Shown in pieces: positions 10,756-21,311 of a DNA stretch of 64,000 nt; the stretch's first letter is position 1, and each line of letters begins with the position of its first letter. Under the pieces are notes generated by a model. That model saw only the letters and a list, made by a program, of their open reading frames with translations, made no database searches and was not told the DNA's origin. The stretch lies in contig CM043951.1 in NCBI GenBank assembly GCA_014529385.2, positions 111,743,469 to 111,807,468 on the forward strand, given 5' to 3'. Source of the stretch: Adiantum capillus-veneris. Taxonomy: Eukaryota; Streptophyta; Polypodiopsida; Polypodiales; Pteridaceae. The position numbers were made by a program, and so were the translations under genes.

Positions 10756-12280
10756 TGTGGGGAGGTACCAGGGGAGAAAAAGCTAGAATATTGGTTAAGC
10801 TAGCAGACCGGCCACAGTAGGGATCCAAAGGAGGGAAAATAGGGATCAAAAAGGGGGGGTCATCTGCAAAAGAGCCATGTGCAACAATGGGCTAAAAAGA
10901 CCCTAAGGTTCAGCCCATTAAGACTTCCAAAATGCCAAGGTTCCAAAATTCAAAGGTTGTGTCCAAAGGTCAACCCTAGGAAAAATTGGATGCTTAGTGT
11001 GTGTACAAAAGTCTTCTTCAAAGCCTACAAAGGAGGGGGCGAGCCCATTTAGTAGGGGATGAGAGAGAAAGCCACACACACACACATAGGCTCCCTTTAC
11101 ACAAAGGGAATTAGGGACACATGTCAGCTCCCTAGGCCAGATGCCCACAAGGTGTGCCCAATTCCTATTGGAAGACCCTTGAAGTGGACCAATGAGAATT
11201 AAGCTAGAGTAAATTTAGTTTAATTAATTTAAAAATATTTAATAAAAGAAACCAATTAGAATTAAGTCTCCTAGAAGACTATTGGGCAGTCTCCCAAGGG
11301 GTCCAATGAGCATTCAGGAGCCCAATGGCTTGCCTGATTCCTATTGGCCAGGAGGAAAATGGGTCCAATGAGAGTTTAGTTTAATTATTTAATTACCTAA
11401 AGCTCTCACAAAAGGGGAAAGGGGGACACATGTTAGAAGGCTATCACTTATGCTGCTTAACACCCATTGGCTTGACTTGGGGAGGTCCAATGAGGCAAAA
11501 GCCAGACCAATTTAACAGGAAGGGCTTGCCCAAGAGAGAGAGGGGGCTGATTTTTGCTTGGCATTGACACACACACACTCACACTTGACCATGTGTGAAG
11601 AAAGAATACTCTATCTCCTCCCAAGCTTTAATGGAGAGCTCATCACCTACTCCAAGCTTGTGAGATAGAAGCCTACATCAACACTCTCTTGGCATGTGGA
11701 TGAAAATCCAACCAAGAGCCAAGCTTCAATGCATGCTCATCTTCTCTACCAAGCTAATTACTAAGCTAAGCTATGCTAATATGAATGATTATGTGAGGAG
11801 ATGTACATCTTGCTCGTAAGATACTCCTTCCTCTCAATCTACTCTCATACCTTGCTAGCTCTCACCATCTTCGAAGGTGTGTGAGGTCTTGGGTCTGAGA
11901 ACGGGGATAATTCAAGTTGTGTTTGATTAAGTGTTTTGCTTAGTGCATGAATCTTCCATCTTCATTGCACTAGCTAGTCTTGAAGGAACACAAAGAATTG
12001 TATTGTACAATGTCTCTCTTGATGGGAGAAACCATAATACAAAGCCTTTTGGAGGGGGGACCGGCTCCATGCAAATCCGGTCCTCAACTGTTGTCAATAG
12101 CTTAATTTCTCTCTCTTTTGAAAGTATTGTTGATGCTATCTAACTAGGTGTTATGCTTTTTGTTGCTCTCTCCACCCAAGCACTCTTGTAATTCTCATTA
12201 GGAATCTATTCTAATGAAATGCCCACTATGTTCATGCTAATTTCCACTACACATAAGTTATTAGGCCATTAAATGTTACA
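10756..12280 (+). repeat. 5' LTR of gypsy element B (left end uncertain)
   Basis: The right end is secure: ...AAATGTTACA at 12280 is followed after one base by a 12-base initiator-Met primer site. The left end at 10756 (TGTGGGGAGG) is a guess based on the TG start, because no second LTR is in the window. The body contains several CCAATGAG motifs at roughly 11190, 11300, 11365 and 11490 with similar AT-rich flanks (TTTAGTTTAATTA), suggesting an internal old duplication. Confidence 0.6.
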
Positions 12281-12281
12281 T

Positions 12282-12293
12282 TGGTATCAGAGC
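12282..12293 (+). other. Primer-binding site (initiator Met tRNA), element B
   Basis: TGGTATCAGAGC on the plus strand, one base after the LTR end. It sets the orientation of element B as plus. Confidence 0.88.
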
Positions 12294-12697
12294 TCAAGGT
12301 TTCTCTTTTCTTGCTCAAGAAGGGAGGTCCTCAAGCTAGCTACAAATGGTTGATATTATTAATTGCCTGTGAGTAAGTAGAATAGGGATTTTTCAGCCTT
12401 GCAGTGCGCCTGCCTTTGTGTAGTTAACGGGGCATCACCGTCGAGAGCTATGGTCTTAATAGTGGAGTCCTACGGGGCTTGCCTACGGCTTAACCACTAT
12501 TGAGCTATTAGAAGCTTGACAAGAGCCGGTGCTGTTTTGGTGCTGAAAGACCCTCTCTTCTATTCCTTGCAATTAATGGTATTCGAGCTGCGGGTACAGT
12601 AGCTCTAGTGCTTTTTCTAAAGGGGTAAAGAGGAGTAGCAACTAGGGCTTGAAGTGCCAAAGTACATCTAAAAAGTTTACACCTAAAAGTTGTTAGA
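12294..12697 (+). other. Untranslated leader of element B
   Basis: About 400 bases between the primer site and the Gag start. Only short frames occur on both strands. A leader of this size is normal for plant gypsy elements. Confidence 0.6.
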
Positions 12698-13996
12698 ATG
12701 GCTGACAATAGTAAAGAGTCGAGTGAAATTAATGTTGATAACTTTGATTTTGCTCATGAGCAAGCTACTAATGATGCTTCAATGCTTGTTAACTATCTTG
12801 TTTCTAGGCTTCAACAAGCCATGGGCAATCCATCTCTCCAAAGTGAAGTGCAACGGCAGCTCCGTGCTCACGGGATTCTTCAAGCTAATCACCATGACGA
12901 GAGAACACCTAGGAAGCCTCCTTGTGAGACTACCAAAAGAGGTCCCTCTCCGATTCGGGAAGAAGAAGAGAATCCTTATGAAGGGCTCAAGAATTTACTT
13001 CTTGATGATGTATCTCCTTCCCAACGGAGAACTCAAGAGCCTCCACCAAAGGAACGAGAAAGAAGCGAGTCTCCCGCCACCTCGGCGGAGATGGCTCCAC
13101 GAAGACGGCGGGCTAAACGCTCTCCATCACCACCAAAGCGGAGAAGACCATCATATTCTTCTCCCCACCACAATTCAAAGATGGATGATAAAAAGCAAGA
13201 GAAGAAAAAGGCGAGAAAGAGGACACCCTCTTCTCCATCTTCTTCATCCTCTTCCTCTTATGAAAGCTATGGTGAAGACGACAAAGATCAAGACAAGAAA
13301 AAGGCGAGAAAGAGGTCACCCTCTTCTCCACCTTCTTCAAATTCTTCACCTTTTGAAGAAAGTAATGGTGCAACCTTTGAACCATCAAAAAGAAGAGTCC
13401 ATAGGAAATCCTATGCCGCATGGAAGAGGTCGTCCAAGTTGAAGAAATTCAAAGAGGGAGGGAAGAGCATCTCTTTCCTTACCTATGATGGTACCTTTGG
13501 TGCTACGGACAAAGTCTTGGCCTTTATACAACAATTCGATGCAGCGTTTGGAGATGAGGGCTTCACGGAGTCCTCTAAGCTACGCCATGTAGCTATGCAC
13601 TTTCAAAAGTCCGCCAAACAATGGTGGTCTAGCCTACGAGCCAACAGTGAAGCTCCACGAACATGGAAAGCTTTAAGAGCTTCCATTATGAAGCAGTTTT
13701 TGGCCACCGATGCCAAAGACAAAGTACTCACCGAATGGCGAAGCTTAAAGCTCTCTCCCAATGAATCTATCCACAAATATGTAGACAAGTTTTGGGACCT
13801 ACAACTCAAAGCCACTGTCTTCAAAAAGTTGGATTTTGGAGAGCAAAAGCAACAATTTTGTGCGGGCTTAACCGAAGAAATGGCGGAGTATGTCAACTTC
13901 CAAAGGCCACGCACCATATTGGCGGTAATACACCATACTATGGTGGCCTCTCGAATCAATTTCCAAACGGGGATTAATCCTTTTAGTGATTTTTGA
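12698..13996 (+). CDS. Gag of gypsy element B
   Basis: The 432-codon frame starts MADNSKESSEINVDNF, a good ATG close behind the leader. Residues about 75-250 are charged and low-complexity, rich in Arg, Ser, Pro and Lys, with two KKARKRxPSSP repeats. Residues about 255-420 form the capsid-like region: ISFLTYDGTFGATDKVLAF, HFQKSAKQWWSSLRA, WKALRASIMKQFL and EWRSLKLSPNESIHKYV, matching the retrotransposon gag family. There is no zinc knuckle, protease or pol. The frame ends in NPFSDF, which looks foreign to Gag, just before a set of inverted repeats. Element B is therefore probably truncated at about 13970-14000. Gag would assemble the cytoplasmic particle. Confidence 0.8.
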   Translation: MADNSKESSEINVDNFDFAHEQATNDASMLVNYLVSRLQQAMGNPSLQSEVQRQLRAHGILQANHHDERTPRKPPCETTKRGPSPIREEEENPYEGLKNLLLDDVSPSQRRTQEPPPKERERSESPATSAEMAPRRRRAKRSPSPPKRRRPSYSSPHHNSKMDDKKQEKKKARKRTPSSPSSSSSSSYESYGEDDKDQDKKKARKRSPSSPPSSNSSPFEESNGATFEPSKRRVHRKSYAAWKRSSKLKKFKEGGKSISFLTYDGTFGATDKVLAFIQQFDAAFGDEGFTESSKLRHVAMHFQKSAKQWWSSLRANSEAPRTWKALRASIMKQFLATDAKDKVLTEWRSLKLSPNESIHKYVDKFWDLQLKATVFKKLDFGEQKQQFCAGLTEEMAEYVNFQRPRTILAVIHHTMVASRINFQTGINPFSDF

Positions 13997-14011
13997 CACT
14001 TATCTTTCCAG

Positions 14012-14155
14012 AAAGCCCCTTTTTAGAGGTTTTTGGACATTTTCCTCTCAAAAAGCTCCCTAAAAAGAGGAAAAAGGGGCTTTTTACTAACGGCGCACGA
14101 GGAGGCATTACAAAATTTTGGAATGGCCCCTCGCGCGCCGTTAGTAAAATGTTCC
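14012..14155. repeat. Nested inverted repeats at the B/C boundary
   Basis: The main palindrome pairs 14076-14109 with 14122-14155. Its core arm ACTAACGGCGCACGAGG faces CCTCGCGCGCCGTTAGT, and the spacer CAAAATTTTG is itself palindromic. A second pairing joins AAAGCCCCTTTTT at 14012-14024 to AAAAAGGGGCTTT at 14071-14083, so two alternative hairpins compete for the same strand. It lies between the truncated Gag of B and the truncated RNase H of copia element C. It resembles a foldback or MITE end, but no target duplication was found. Confidence 0.75.
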
Positions 14156-14194
14156 TTTAAGGAATTTTGACATTTTTTTGCCTCTTTGGATGTC

Positions 14195-16171
14195 TTAGCG
14201 AGGCAATTTATTATGTTGAACATAGTCTTTTGCAAGACTAATAGCACTTTGGTTGTCACACCGCAAGGGTGTGCTAGAAAGAGGAGAGTGACCAATATCA
14301 ACCAGCATTTGTCGAAGCCAAATCAACTCACGAGCTGCAAGTGATGCCGCAACATATTCTGACTCAGTCGTAGAAACTGCAACACAACGTTGTTTCTTGC
14401 TAGTCCAAGAAACAAGACAACCAATTATAAAGAAGAAATTTCCACTAGTAGATCGCATAGATAAATGTGAGCTTGCCCAGTCTGCATCTGTGTAACCCAA
14501 AAGAGAAAGAGATTGCATAGAATCCGATGTGAGTTGTCGTCGATAGACTAAACCAAAATCTGTAGTGCCTTTCAAGTATTTCAACACACGCTTTGCAGCA
14601 GACCAATGCTTAAGAGAAGGACATGCAAGATGTTTTCCAAGATAATTAGCAGCAAACAGAATATCAGGATGAGTGTTCATGCCAACAAACTGAAGACATC
14701 CAATCAAGTTAGCATAAGGTTGATTTGTGACAAGTTGACCGCCATTGTCAGAAGTGTTCTTCGTAGAGCTTGCAAGACAAGGTGTGTTGGCTGAATGTGC
14801 AGATTCCATACCAAGTTTTTGAATAGTATCTGCAATAAACTTTGACTGTCGAAGGAATAAAATACCTTTTGTACGGTTCCGTTGGATTTGAATGCCACGA
14901 CACGAGTGAATCTCTCCAAGATCCACCATATCAAATGCAGAAGACAATAACTTTTTCACTTGCTGAAGAAATCCCAAATCATTGGAAACAAGGATGGTAT
15001 CATCCACATAAAGAGCAAGAATCACAAAACTGCTACCTTGGCGTTTTATGTATAAGTTGGGGTCTGACGAGCAAGAGATGAATCCTTTAGAGGTGAGAAA
15101 AAGATCAAATTTTGTATACCAGGCTCGCGAAGCTTGTTTGAGACCATATAGTGCCTTATGGAGTTGAGCAACAAGGTCTTGTTTACCTGGAATAACAAAC
15201 CCTTCTGGTTGTTCCATATAAATTTTCTCTTCCAAGTCACCATTAAGAAAAGCAGTTCGCACATCCATTTGATGAGCTTCTAAATCAAATTGAACAGCAA
15301 ATGCCAATAAAACTCGAACACTTGTAATGCGAACAACTGGTGAAAAAGTCTCTTGATAATCAACACCATCTACTTGGGAATAACCTTTTGCAACTAAACG
15401 CGCCTTGAACTTCTCAAAAGATCCATCTGCTTTTACTTTTGTCTTATACACCCACTTACATTTAATAGCTGTACGACTAGGAGGTAATTCAGTTAGTATC
15501 CATGTACCTTTAGAGATAAGAGAATCGTACTCTGCTTCCATAGCCTCTTGCCATTGATCCTTTTGTGGTGAAGAGATAGCTTCATCATAAGTAATGGGAT
15601 CTTCGGAAGTAGAAAAAGCATTATCAGCAATATCATCATCATAAACATGACATGAGCCATGTTCAAAATCAATAGGCAGATCAACAAAAATATCAATATC
15701 ATCATTGGCGACATTCGGAATGGATGGTTGTGAAGAGGAAAGTTGCTCTATAGGAAGAGTTTCATCTTCTGAAAGAAATGGAAAAGCTTGAAGCAATGAT
15801 TTAGTATCATTAGAATCATCCATGGACCATGAGCCTCCCATAAGCTGTTCGTTAAAAGTAGCATCACGATTCACAATTACTTTCTTGGAGGAAGGGTCAT
15901 AGAATTTATAGCCTTTGGAAGTGTCAGAATATCCAATAAAAATAACTTTAAGACCAGGAGCATCAAGCTTTGTTCGTGTTTCTTTGGGAACATGAATATA
16001 AGAAATACATCCAAAGGTTCGAAAATGAGATACAGAAGGAATGTCACCTGTCCATGCTGTGATGGGTATCTTACCAGAGGGTGCAGTAGTAGGAAGATGA
16101 TTCTGAATAAATACTGCTGTCAAAGTAGCTTCAGCCCAAAAAACACGAGATAAGCCAGAATGAATCAGCAT
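14195..16171 (-). pseudogene. Copia integrase C-terminus, reverse transcriptase and RNase H, element C
   Basis: A 658-codon frame read leftwards. It begins with the integrase tail (SHFRTFGCISYIHVPKE, FIGYSDTSKGYKFYDP). RT follows with WVYKTKVKADGSFEKFKARL, DYQETFSPV, MDVRTAFLNGDL, YGLKQASRAWY and the catalytic LYVDDTILVS, which is intact. RNase H comes last with GYTDADWASSHLSMRST and STTESEYVAASLAARELIWL. It ends abruptly after DNQSAISLAKDYVQHNK; a complete copia frame would continue into a TKHIE...HFIRE segment, so the 3' end of the element is lost at about 14195. The start given is not the true start, because integrase continues upstream across one stop. Confidence 0.94.
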
Positions 16172-16894
16172 ACATCTTACAGCATTGAGAATAGTGTGAT
16201 TCTTTCGTTCAGCAACACCGTTCTATTGAGGCGAATATGGAATAGTGTGTTCATGATGAATTCCACTGTCAGCACAGTAACTCACAAACTCTCGAGAAAC
16301 ATATTCGCCTCCATTGTCACTACGAAGCTTCTTAAGGCGACGACCAGTTTGAAGTTCCGCAGCCTTGTGGAATTGTTTGAAAACAGATAAGGCTTCAGAT
16401 TTTTTTCTAACTAGAAATACAGTCGTATACCTTGAGAATTCATCAATGAAAGTAATGAAGTAGCGATATTGTGATCTCGAAGAAGATAGAGGTCCACATA
16501 TATCAGTATGAACAAGATCCAATATGTCATGAGAATGAGTTGTATTTGAAAGAGGAAAGGGTTTGCGATTGTGTTTCCCAAGAGCACAAAATTCATAAAT
16601 TCCCATATGAGGATGGGCTTTAAGATCCATGCCATGAACAAGATCACGACGTTGAAGATCAAGGAGTTTTGAGAAATCAGCATGAACAAAACGGTGATGC
16701 CATACTTTGCAATCATGATCACCTGGAGCAGTGACAACATTTGCTACAGCATCGTTGAGATAGAGTTCAAACAAATTACCATTTCGAGGAGCAGTGGCTA
16801 TAGTCTGTCCATCTTTCTCAATTCGGCATTTGGTATGATCAAATCCAACAAACAGACCAAGATCAACAAGTCTAGCAACTGAAAGAAGATTACG
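16172..16894 (-). pseudogene. Copia GAG-pre-integrase and integrase core, element C
   Basis: The frame 16223-16774 holds the zinc-binding domain (WHHRFVHADFSKLLDLQRR, CALGKHNRKPF) and the integrase core with HTDICGPL, RSDNGGEYVSREF and, across a single TAG stop after IPYSPQ, NGVAERKNHTILNAVR. That gives the D, D and E residues of the active site. The single stop splits an otherwise continuous frame shared with the RT block. Upstream of 16774 the frame is shifted. Confidence 0.9.
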
Positions 16895-17130
16895 TTAAAG
16901 ATTTGGTACATGTAATACTCCTCGCAAAATTCGAGTGGAAGATGATAAGGTACCAAGATATAAGTATCCAATACCCTTTACTTGACAAGTAGTATCATCA
17001 GCAAGATAAACAACACGTTGAACTGGCAGTGGATGATAGTTATGGAGCCACTTAGACTGATATGTGATAACATAGGACGCAGCTTGTTTCTGGTACAATG
17101 TTGTTTCGATGTTCAGTAGCATATGCTCTA
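16895..17130 (-). pseudogene. Copia protease region, element C
   Basis: The frame reads QAASYVITYQSKWLHNYH, VVYLADDTTCQVKGIGYLYL and RILRGVLHVPNL. These are the flanks of a copia aspartic protease, but the D-S/T-G active site, expected just before the first motif, reads KQAAS. The catalytic aspartate is gone. The true coding frame moves between two frames here. Confidence 0.65.
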
Positions 17131-18134
17131 TTCCGATCTGTGTCGAATCGACGCTTATAGCACATATGAGTGGGATGATCAGATCGTCCACAATATTCAC
17201 AAGAAGAAGAAGAAGAGTCTCTAGATAAACGTGGTTGTTTTGTGGTAATATTGTGTTCTTCATCATATTGACGTGCCCAACAATCATCTTCAGTATGGCC
17301 ATTTCTGTTGCAGTAAGAACATTGCTTATTAGGAAATTTGAGACGAGAAAAAATATTACCGCGACGGCCACCTCTGCGGTTTCCTCGTTGAAATGGACGC
17401 CTTCGAGCATAAAAAGCCCGTTCCATCTGTTGTGACTCGGTCTCCTCGTGTGAAATAATAGCTGTATCATGACTAGCATTACGACGTTCTTGACGTTGAG
17501 AGTATTCAATTAAAGACATGCAGGCTTGGTCGAAATCAAGACCATCTTTGTTAGAGAGAATAGTAACAATGTTATCATAAGAAGAGTCCTTCACCGTATC
17601 AAGGAGAAGTGTAATCAGTTGCTTTTGTGGAACAGGATCACCGGCAGCAGCAAGTTGATTAATAATAGATTTGAAAGATTCAATATGTCCCGTCATGGCA
17701 GTACCAACTTCATATTGTAACTTGTTAAGCAACCCTCTCAAATAAAGTATTTTTGTGACAGATTTCTTCTGAAAGTTTGCAATAAGGTACTTCCATACGT
17801 CGTGGGAAGTAGGCAGTTCGTACATATCAAGCAAAAGGGAATCAGTAAGAGCAGAAAGAATATACTGACGAGCTGCTTTATCACGTCGTTGCCAATCCGT
17901 ATAGGCAACATTCCAATCTTCAAATATAGGTCCTTCAGTGATAAGCACGTTATCATTATCCGTATCAACAGGCTGAGGCGGACAAACACAATTTCCAAGA
18001 ACAACATCGGAGAGTTCATCGCCTTCAAGAATTAACAACATCTTTGCTTTCCAGCCCGGAAAACGTTGACCTTGGAAAGGAGGAACAGAACGCTGGCCAG
18101 AAGGAAAGCCGTTGACGAGAATATTCATAGCCAT
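17100..18134 (-). CDS. Gag of copia element C
   Basis: I place the start at the ATG at 18134 (MAMNILVNGFPSGQ); the longer frame running back to 18539 lies in the leader. Residues about 20-230 are a copia-type Gag of the UBN2 class (PPFQGQRFPGWKAKML, ARQYILSALTDSLLLDMY, VWKYLIANFQKKS). Then come an Arg/Gly-rich RNA-binding stretch and two zinc knuckles, CSYCNRNGHTEDDC and CEYCGRSDHPTHMC. Two knuckles instead of one is a lineage feature worth noting. The protein would package the RNA. It is nearly intact, running to a frameshift near 17100. Confidence 0.88.
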
Positions 18135-18892
18135 ATCTTGTTGCGAGAAGACGTATAAGATAAGATCGCAGAATTTGCACACCATATATGGTGAAGGCCG
18201 CAATTTAGAATGAGAGAGATATGAGGACTGCGTTCTGTCAACAATAAACGTAAGAAGGATGCTCAAGGAACTTTTAAAGATGTGAGAGACGTCACCCAAA
18301 AAGGGCAGGGTAAAGGAGACGTTAATAATAAAAGAGTCCTCAAAATAGAGTGGCGTGAGAAGCAAGATTGACGGCCACAATATGAATAGCAAAAAGCTAA
18401 ATCTTCTCGAAAAAGTTAACGCCAAAATAAGAAAAACGATCGCGGACGCTTCACGAAGAAGTAGGACGAAGAAAGCTGCGTCAAGCTCAATTGCAGTAAA
18501 AACAGCATAACTTTCTGCTGCGAACTCCGATTGACGCAAACCTAGAACTCAAATCGAAGAGCTCGAGGAGACAAACAAGTTTTGGATGAAAAGTGCCATT
18601 GTGCTACGCTCCATTGCGCTTTTCCTGTTTCTCCAAATTTTGAGCAGAACAGCAAGAAAAATTGATATGAAGTTCAGGGTGTCATCAACAAGAAAACGTA
18701 ATCAACGATTAGATTTATTAGCAATAAACGTCACACAAAACACTAATCATATTATTCTTAACACAAAACAACCACAATTAACCAGAATCAATGCTGAAAA
18801 ATAAAATTTGTAGCAATTTTTGAATCTTACATGCAAATCGCATACACATACTGTTTTGTCACCATGAATTGAATCGGCGCATGATCGTTACT
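18135..18892 (-). other. Untranslated leader of element C
   Basis: About 760 bases between primer site and Gag start, without motifs. A long open stretch in frame with Gag exists from 18539, but it begins without copia similarity and is hydrophobic, so I treat it as leader. Confidence 0.55.
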
Positions 18893-18904
18893 GCTCTAAT
18901 ACCA
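18893..18904 (-). other. Primer-binding site (initiator Met tRNA), element C
   Basis: Minus-strand TGGTATTAGAGC, one mismatch from the usual TGGTATCAGAGC, directly against the LTR with no spacer. Element H at 55776-55787 has the same zero spacing. Confidence 0.82.
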
Positions 18905-19047
18905 TGTTGAGATGTAGAGAGAAAGAGAGAGAGACGAGACAAGAGACACACCATATACGCTCCCAAAGACTGATTCATATTGAGGACAAGATACAAATAT
19001 ATAGGTGAGACCAAGTTGAGTAGAGTGAGCCATATATAGCTCCAACA
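18905..19047 (-). repeat. 5' LTR of copia element C (143 bp)
   Basis: Runs TGTTGAGATG...CTCCAACA, so both ends carry the inverted TGTTG/CAACA. It is short, has GA-rich sequence at its primer-site side and TATATA sequences inside. The same architecture is seen in the LTRs of non-coding element H. The partner LTR is missing because the left end of element C is truncated. Confidence 0.7.
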
Positions 19048-19477
19048 GATGGAACTTGCAAAACCATACCATATGCAAGCAATGTAGGTATTGGCACATA
19101 GCTCTCGTCGAGGGCAACACGTTGCACTTCTCCGCACTCGATTCCGATCACCAGTACGTGCGTAGCGTCAAGATGAAGCTCTCACTCTCTCTCGTAAACA
19201 GTACGCTCACTCACAGACTTCTAAACTTTTTAAAATGACAAAATGTTTTTCATTAAGGTCAAAAAGTGGTATATATACCTTACAACTCTCAAACCCTAAT
19301 GTTCCAATTTAACCATCTACTCAATCTAAATGTCAAAATTGGGATACAATCTGGAAACTTCTGTAAGCCCCAATATTTACAAGGTGAAATGTCGGGTTTT
19401 CTCAATAAATGCATAATTACAAAAAATGATAATCTGCCGAGCAGTCATTTTCCATAGGGTGTGTCCAGCTTCTAACA
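19048..19477 (-). repeat. 3' LTR end of element D (extent uncertain)
   Basis: A polypyrimidine run at 19478-19493 is a polypurine tract on the minus strand, and the LTR would start immediately beside it with TGTTAGAAGC. The other end of this LTR lies somewhere in 19048-19250 but cannot be set, as no second copy is in the window. Confidence 0.5.
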
Positions 19478-19493
19478 CTCCCCCCCTCCTTAC
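19478..19493 (-). other. Polypurine tract of element D
   Basis: Minus strand AAGGAGGGGGGGAG followed by TGTTAGAAG. This identifies the downstream end of a minus-strand LTR retroelement that contains the coiled-coil ORFs to its right. Confidence 0.6.
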
Positions 19494-19576
19494 TCATTTC
19501 ATCCGCGACATGGTTGTCGAGTTGTTCTTCATCTTATGGTTTCTTGCATCTTGAGCAGCGACTCGTATCTTGCATG

Positions 19577-20147
19577 TTAAGCCAGTAGTGTTGGGCCGAA
19601 TATATCGGTGCTGATGGTGAAGAAGCCGGTGTAGAAAGCTTCTTCAAAGGCCTGGAGGTGATATGATGGCAAAAACATGATCCTTTGATACAATGCATGT
19701 ATCACCTCCTTGGAAGGATGACCAGGCAGATCATATGCACATCTGTAAGTATCTTGAAAGAAGAAGATATTGTATGTCGCGTGGCCCGGTTTGAACATCT
19801 CGAAGACTGCCAAAAGGGTTTTGCAGATCTTTCTCATCATAATGCAAGATAGGTCAGGCGAGCCAGTGAACAATTTGATGGTGCCCGTTAGGGTTTTCAC
19901 CATGTATTGAACACTTATTCTCTCGCCTGCCTTCAAGCCTGGCAGCTTCGGATAGTTTAGCCAAGTAGGTTGGCTTCTTTGTAGTAGTTCATGGGCCTTC
20001 CACGTTCGCATCCTTGGTAGAGGGTAGAAGCTTAGGTTATCTCTTATGACTTTGGTTGCCTCTACCAAATGGATTAGGTACTGTGGATATTTTGTTAGCC
20101 ATGCCTTTCTCCACCTAGGTTGGGAGTCAACTATCAACTTTAGCCCT
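19577..20147 (-). pseudogene. Element D protein, C-terminal part
   Basis: A 186-codon frame continuous with the coiled-coil block once a frameshift near 20140 is allowed (EPIVPLYTM joins SKPEGLKLIVDSQPRW). Recognisable text includes RWRKAWLTKYPQYLIHL, RTWKAHELLQRSQPTWL and YRCAYDLPGHPSKEVIHALY. It is aromatic and folded-looking, without membrane segments. I do not recognise the family; Gag-like ORF1 products of plant gypsy elements are a possibility because a polypurine tract and LTR end follow. Confidence 0.45.
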
Positions 20148-21311
20148 TCAGGCTTGGATGTCCATTGTGTAGAGTGGCACTATTGGCTCTTCTTTGATTC
20201 TTTTGTTGATTGTGGCGGCTTCGTACTTTAGCAAAGGATATGGAAGAGAGGGCTGTAGCCATTCACACCGAAGGTTGCTGGCATCTATCTTCTGAATGGT
20301 CATGGATTTAAAAACCCTCTGCTCCCATTCCAAAGCTTCTTTGGCCGTTTCTCTGATTTCTACTTCTATGGCCTTGTGCAACTTCTCTTCCTCTTCTTGT
20401 GTCAGATCTTGTGGCTCTTGAGAGGGTCCTACAAGGATTTCCTCTTGCATGGGTGTGTCCACAAGATCTGCCACATTCTCTATGTCTATGCCTTCCATGG
20501 CTGCTTGCCCTGTGCTTGCTTGCTCTTCTGCCTGCTGGCCTCTCAGCTCTTCAATCTTCTTTTCGAATGTCTGTTTCTCTGCTTCAGCTTGTTCTCCCAT
20601 CTTCGCGAGGAGGTCGTTCAAATCGGCGTTTATCTTCTCCGCCTCCTTGAGCTTTCTCTTGATGTTCTCCAACTCATATTGCATTGCTTTGTGCTCTTCT
20701 TCCATGCGTGTTTCCAAGACCAGTTACCCTTCTACCATCATCAGCCTTTACTTCTTCTCTAAGTTCAACTCTTTCTGGAGCTCTTTCATTTGTTCTTCAT
20801 AAATCTGGCTCTCTGAAGTGGTGAGAGTCGAGCTAGTAGATCTGACTCTGGCTGGAGATGCCTGTAGCCGTTGGATGGTTTGATCTTTAACTTTAAGCTG
20901 GTCCTTGAGCTCAAGGACCTCATCCTGGCTAGCCTCGTGCTCTATTTATGCCTTCTCTTTGGCGTTTCGCATGGCCTCCACTTCCTTGGACTCCTCAGTA
21001 AGTTGTAGGGTTAGGTTATCCCTTTCCCTCTCTGCATCTGTCAATGACTTGCTGAGTTTTCTATATTCCTCTTTGGCTCCTTGCAATCTTCCAGTTGTTG
21101 CCTGATTCTCTCTTTCTATCTCTTGGCATCTTTGCAATGCCTTTGCCAGACTGTCTTGCAGCTCTGCTTCTCTCTCTATCTTCCTTTGGCTTTGTTTTTG
21201 TAAAGTGTCGACTTCAGACTTTATCTTCACTTCAGTGGCTTGGAGATTAGCCATTTCACTTCCGGTGGCCAATGATTGTGCCCTTAGCCCGGTTAGCTTT
21301 GTCATCACCAC
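20148..21311 (-). pseudogene. Element D protein, coiled-coil rod
   Basis: Two long frames (20148-20717 and 20946-21311), with readable sequence between them, make a rod of heptad repeats rich in Glu, Lys, Gln and Leu (EIERENQATTGRLQGAKEEY, LKEAEKINADLNDLLAKM). An acidic hinge follows (DLVDTPMQEEILVGPSQEP). Stops near 20725 and 20945 break it. Database matches to myosin-like proteins would reflect composition only. The rod lies between the Pro-rich middle and the globular C-terminal part of the same decayed gene. Confidence 0.5.

Noticed and set aside
12690-13442. 250-codon ORF overlapping Gag of element B
   Set aside because: Shadow frame of the Gag coding sequence; Leu/Lys-rich text is the charged Gag region read one base out.
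17052-18539. Copia Gag starting at 18539
   Set aside because: The N-terminal 135 residues are hydrophobic and unlike Gag; the ATG at 18134 starts the conserved part and lies at a normal distance from the primer site.
20148-21311. Host myosin-like or kinesin-like gene
   Set aside because: Coiled-coil composition only; no motor domain, several stops, and a polypurine tract with LTR end follows.
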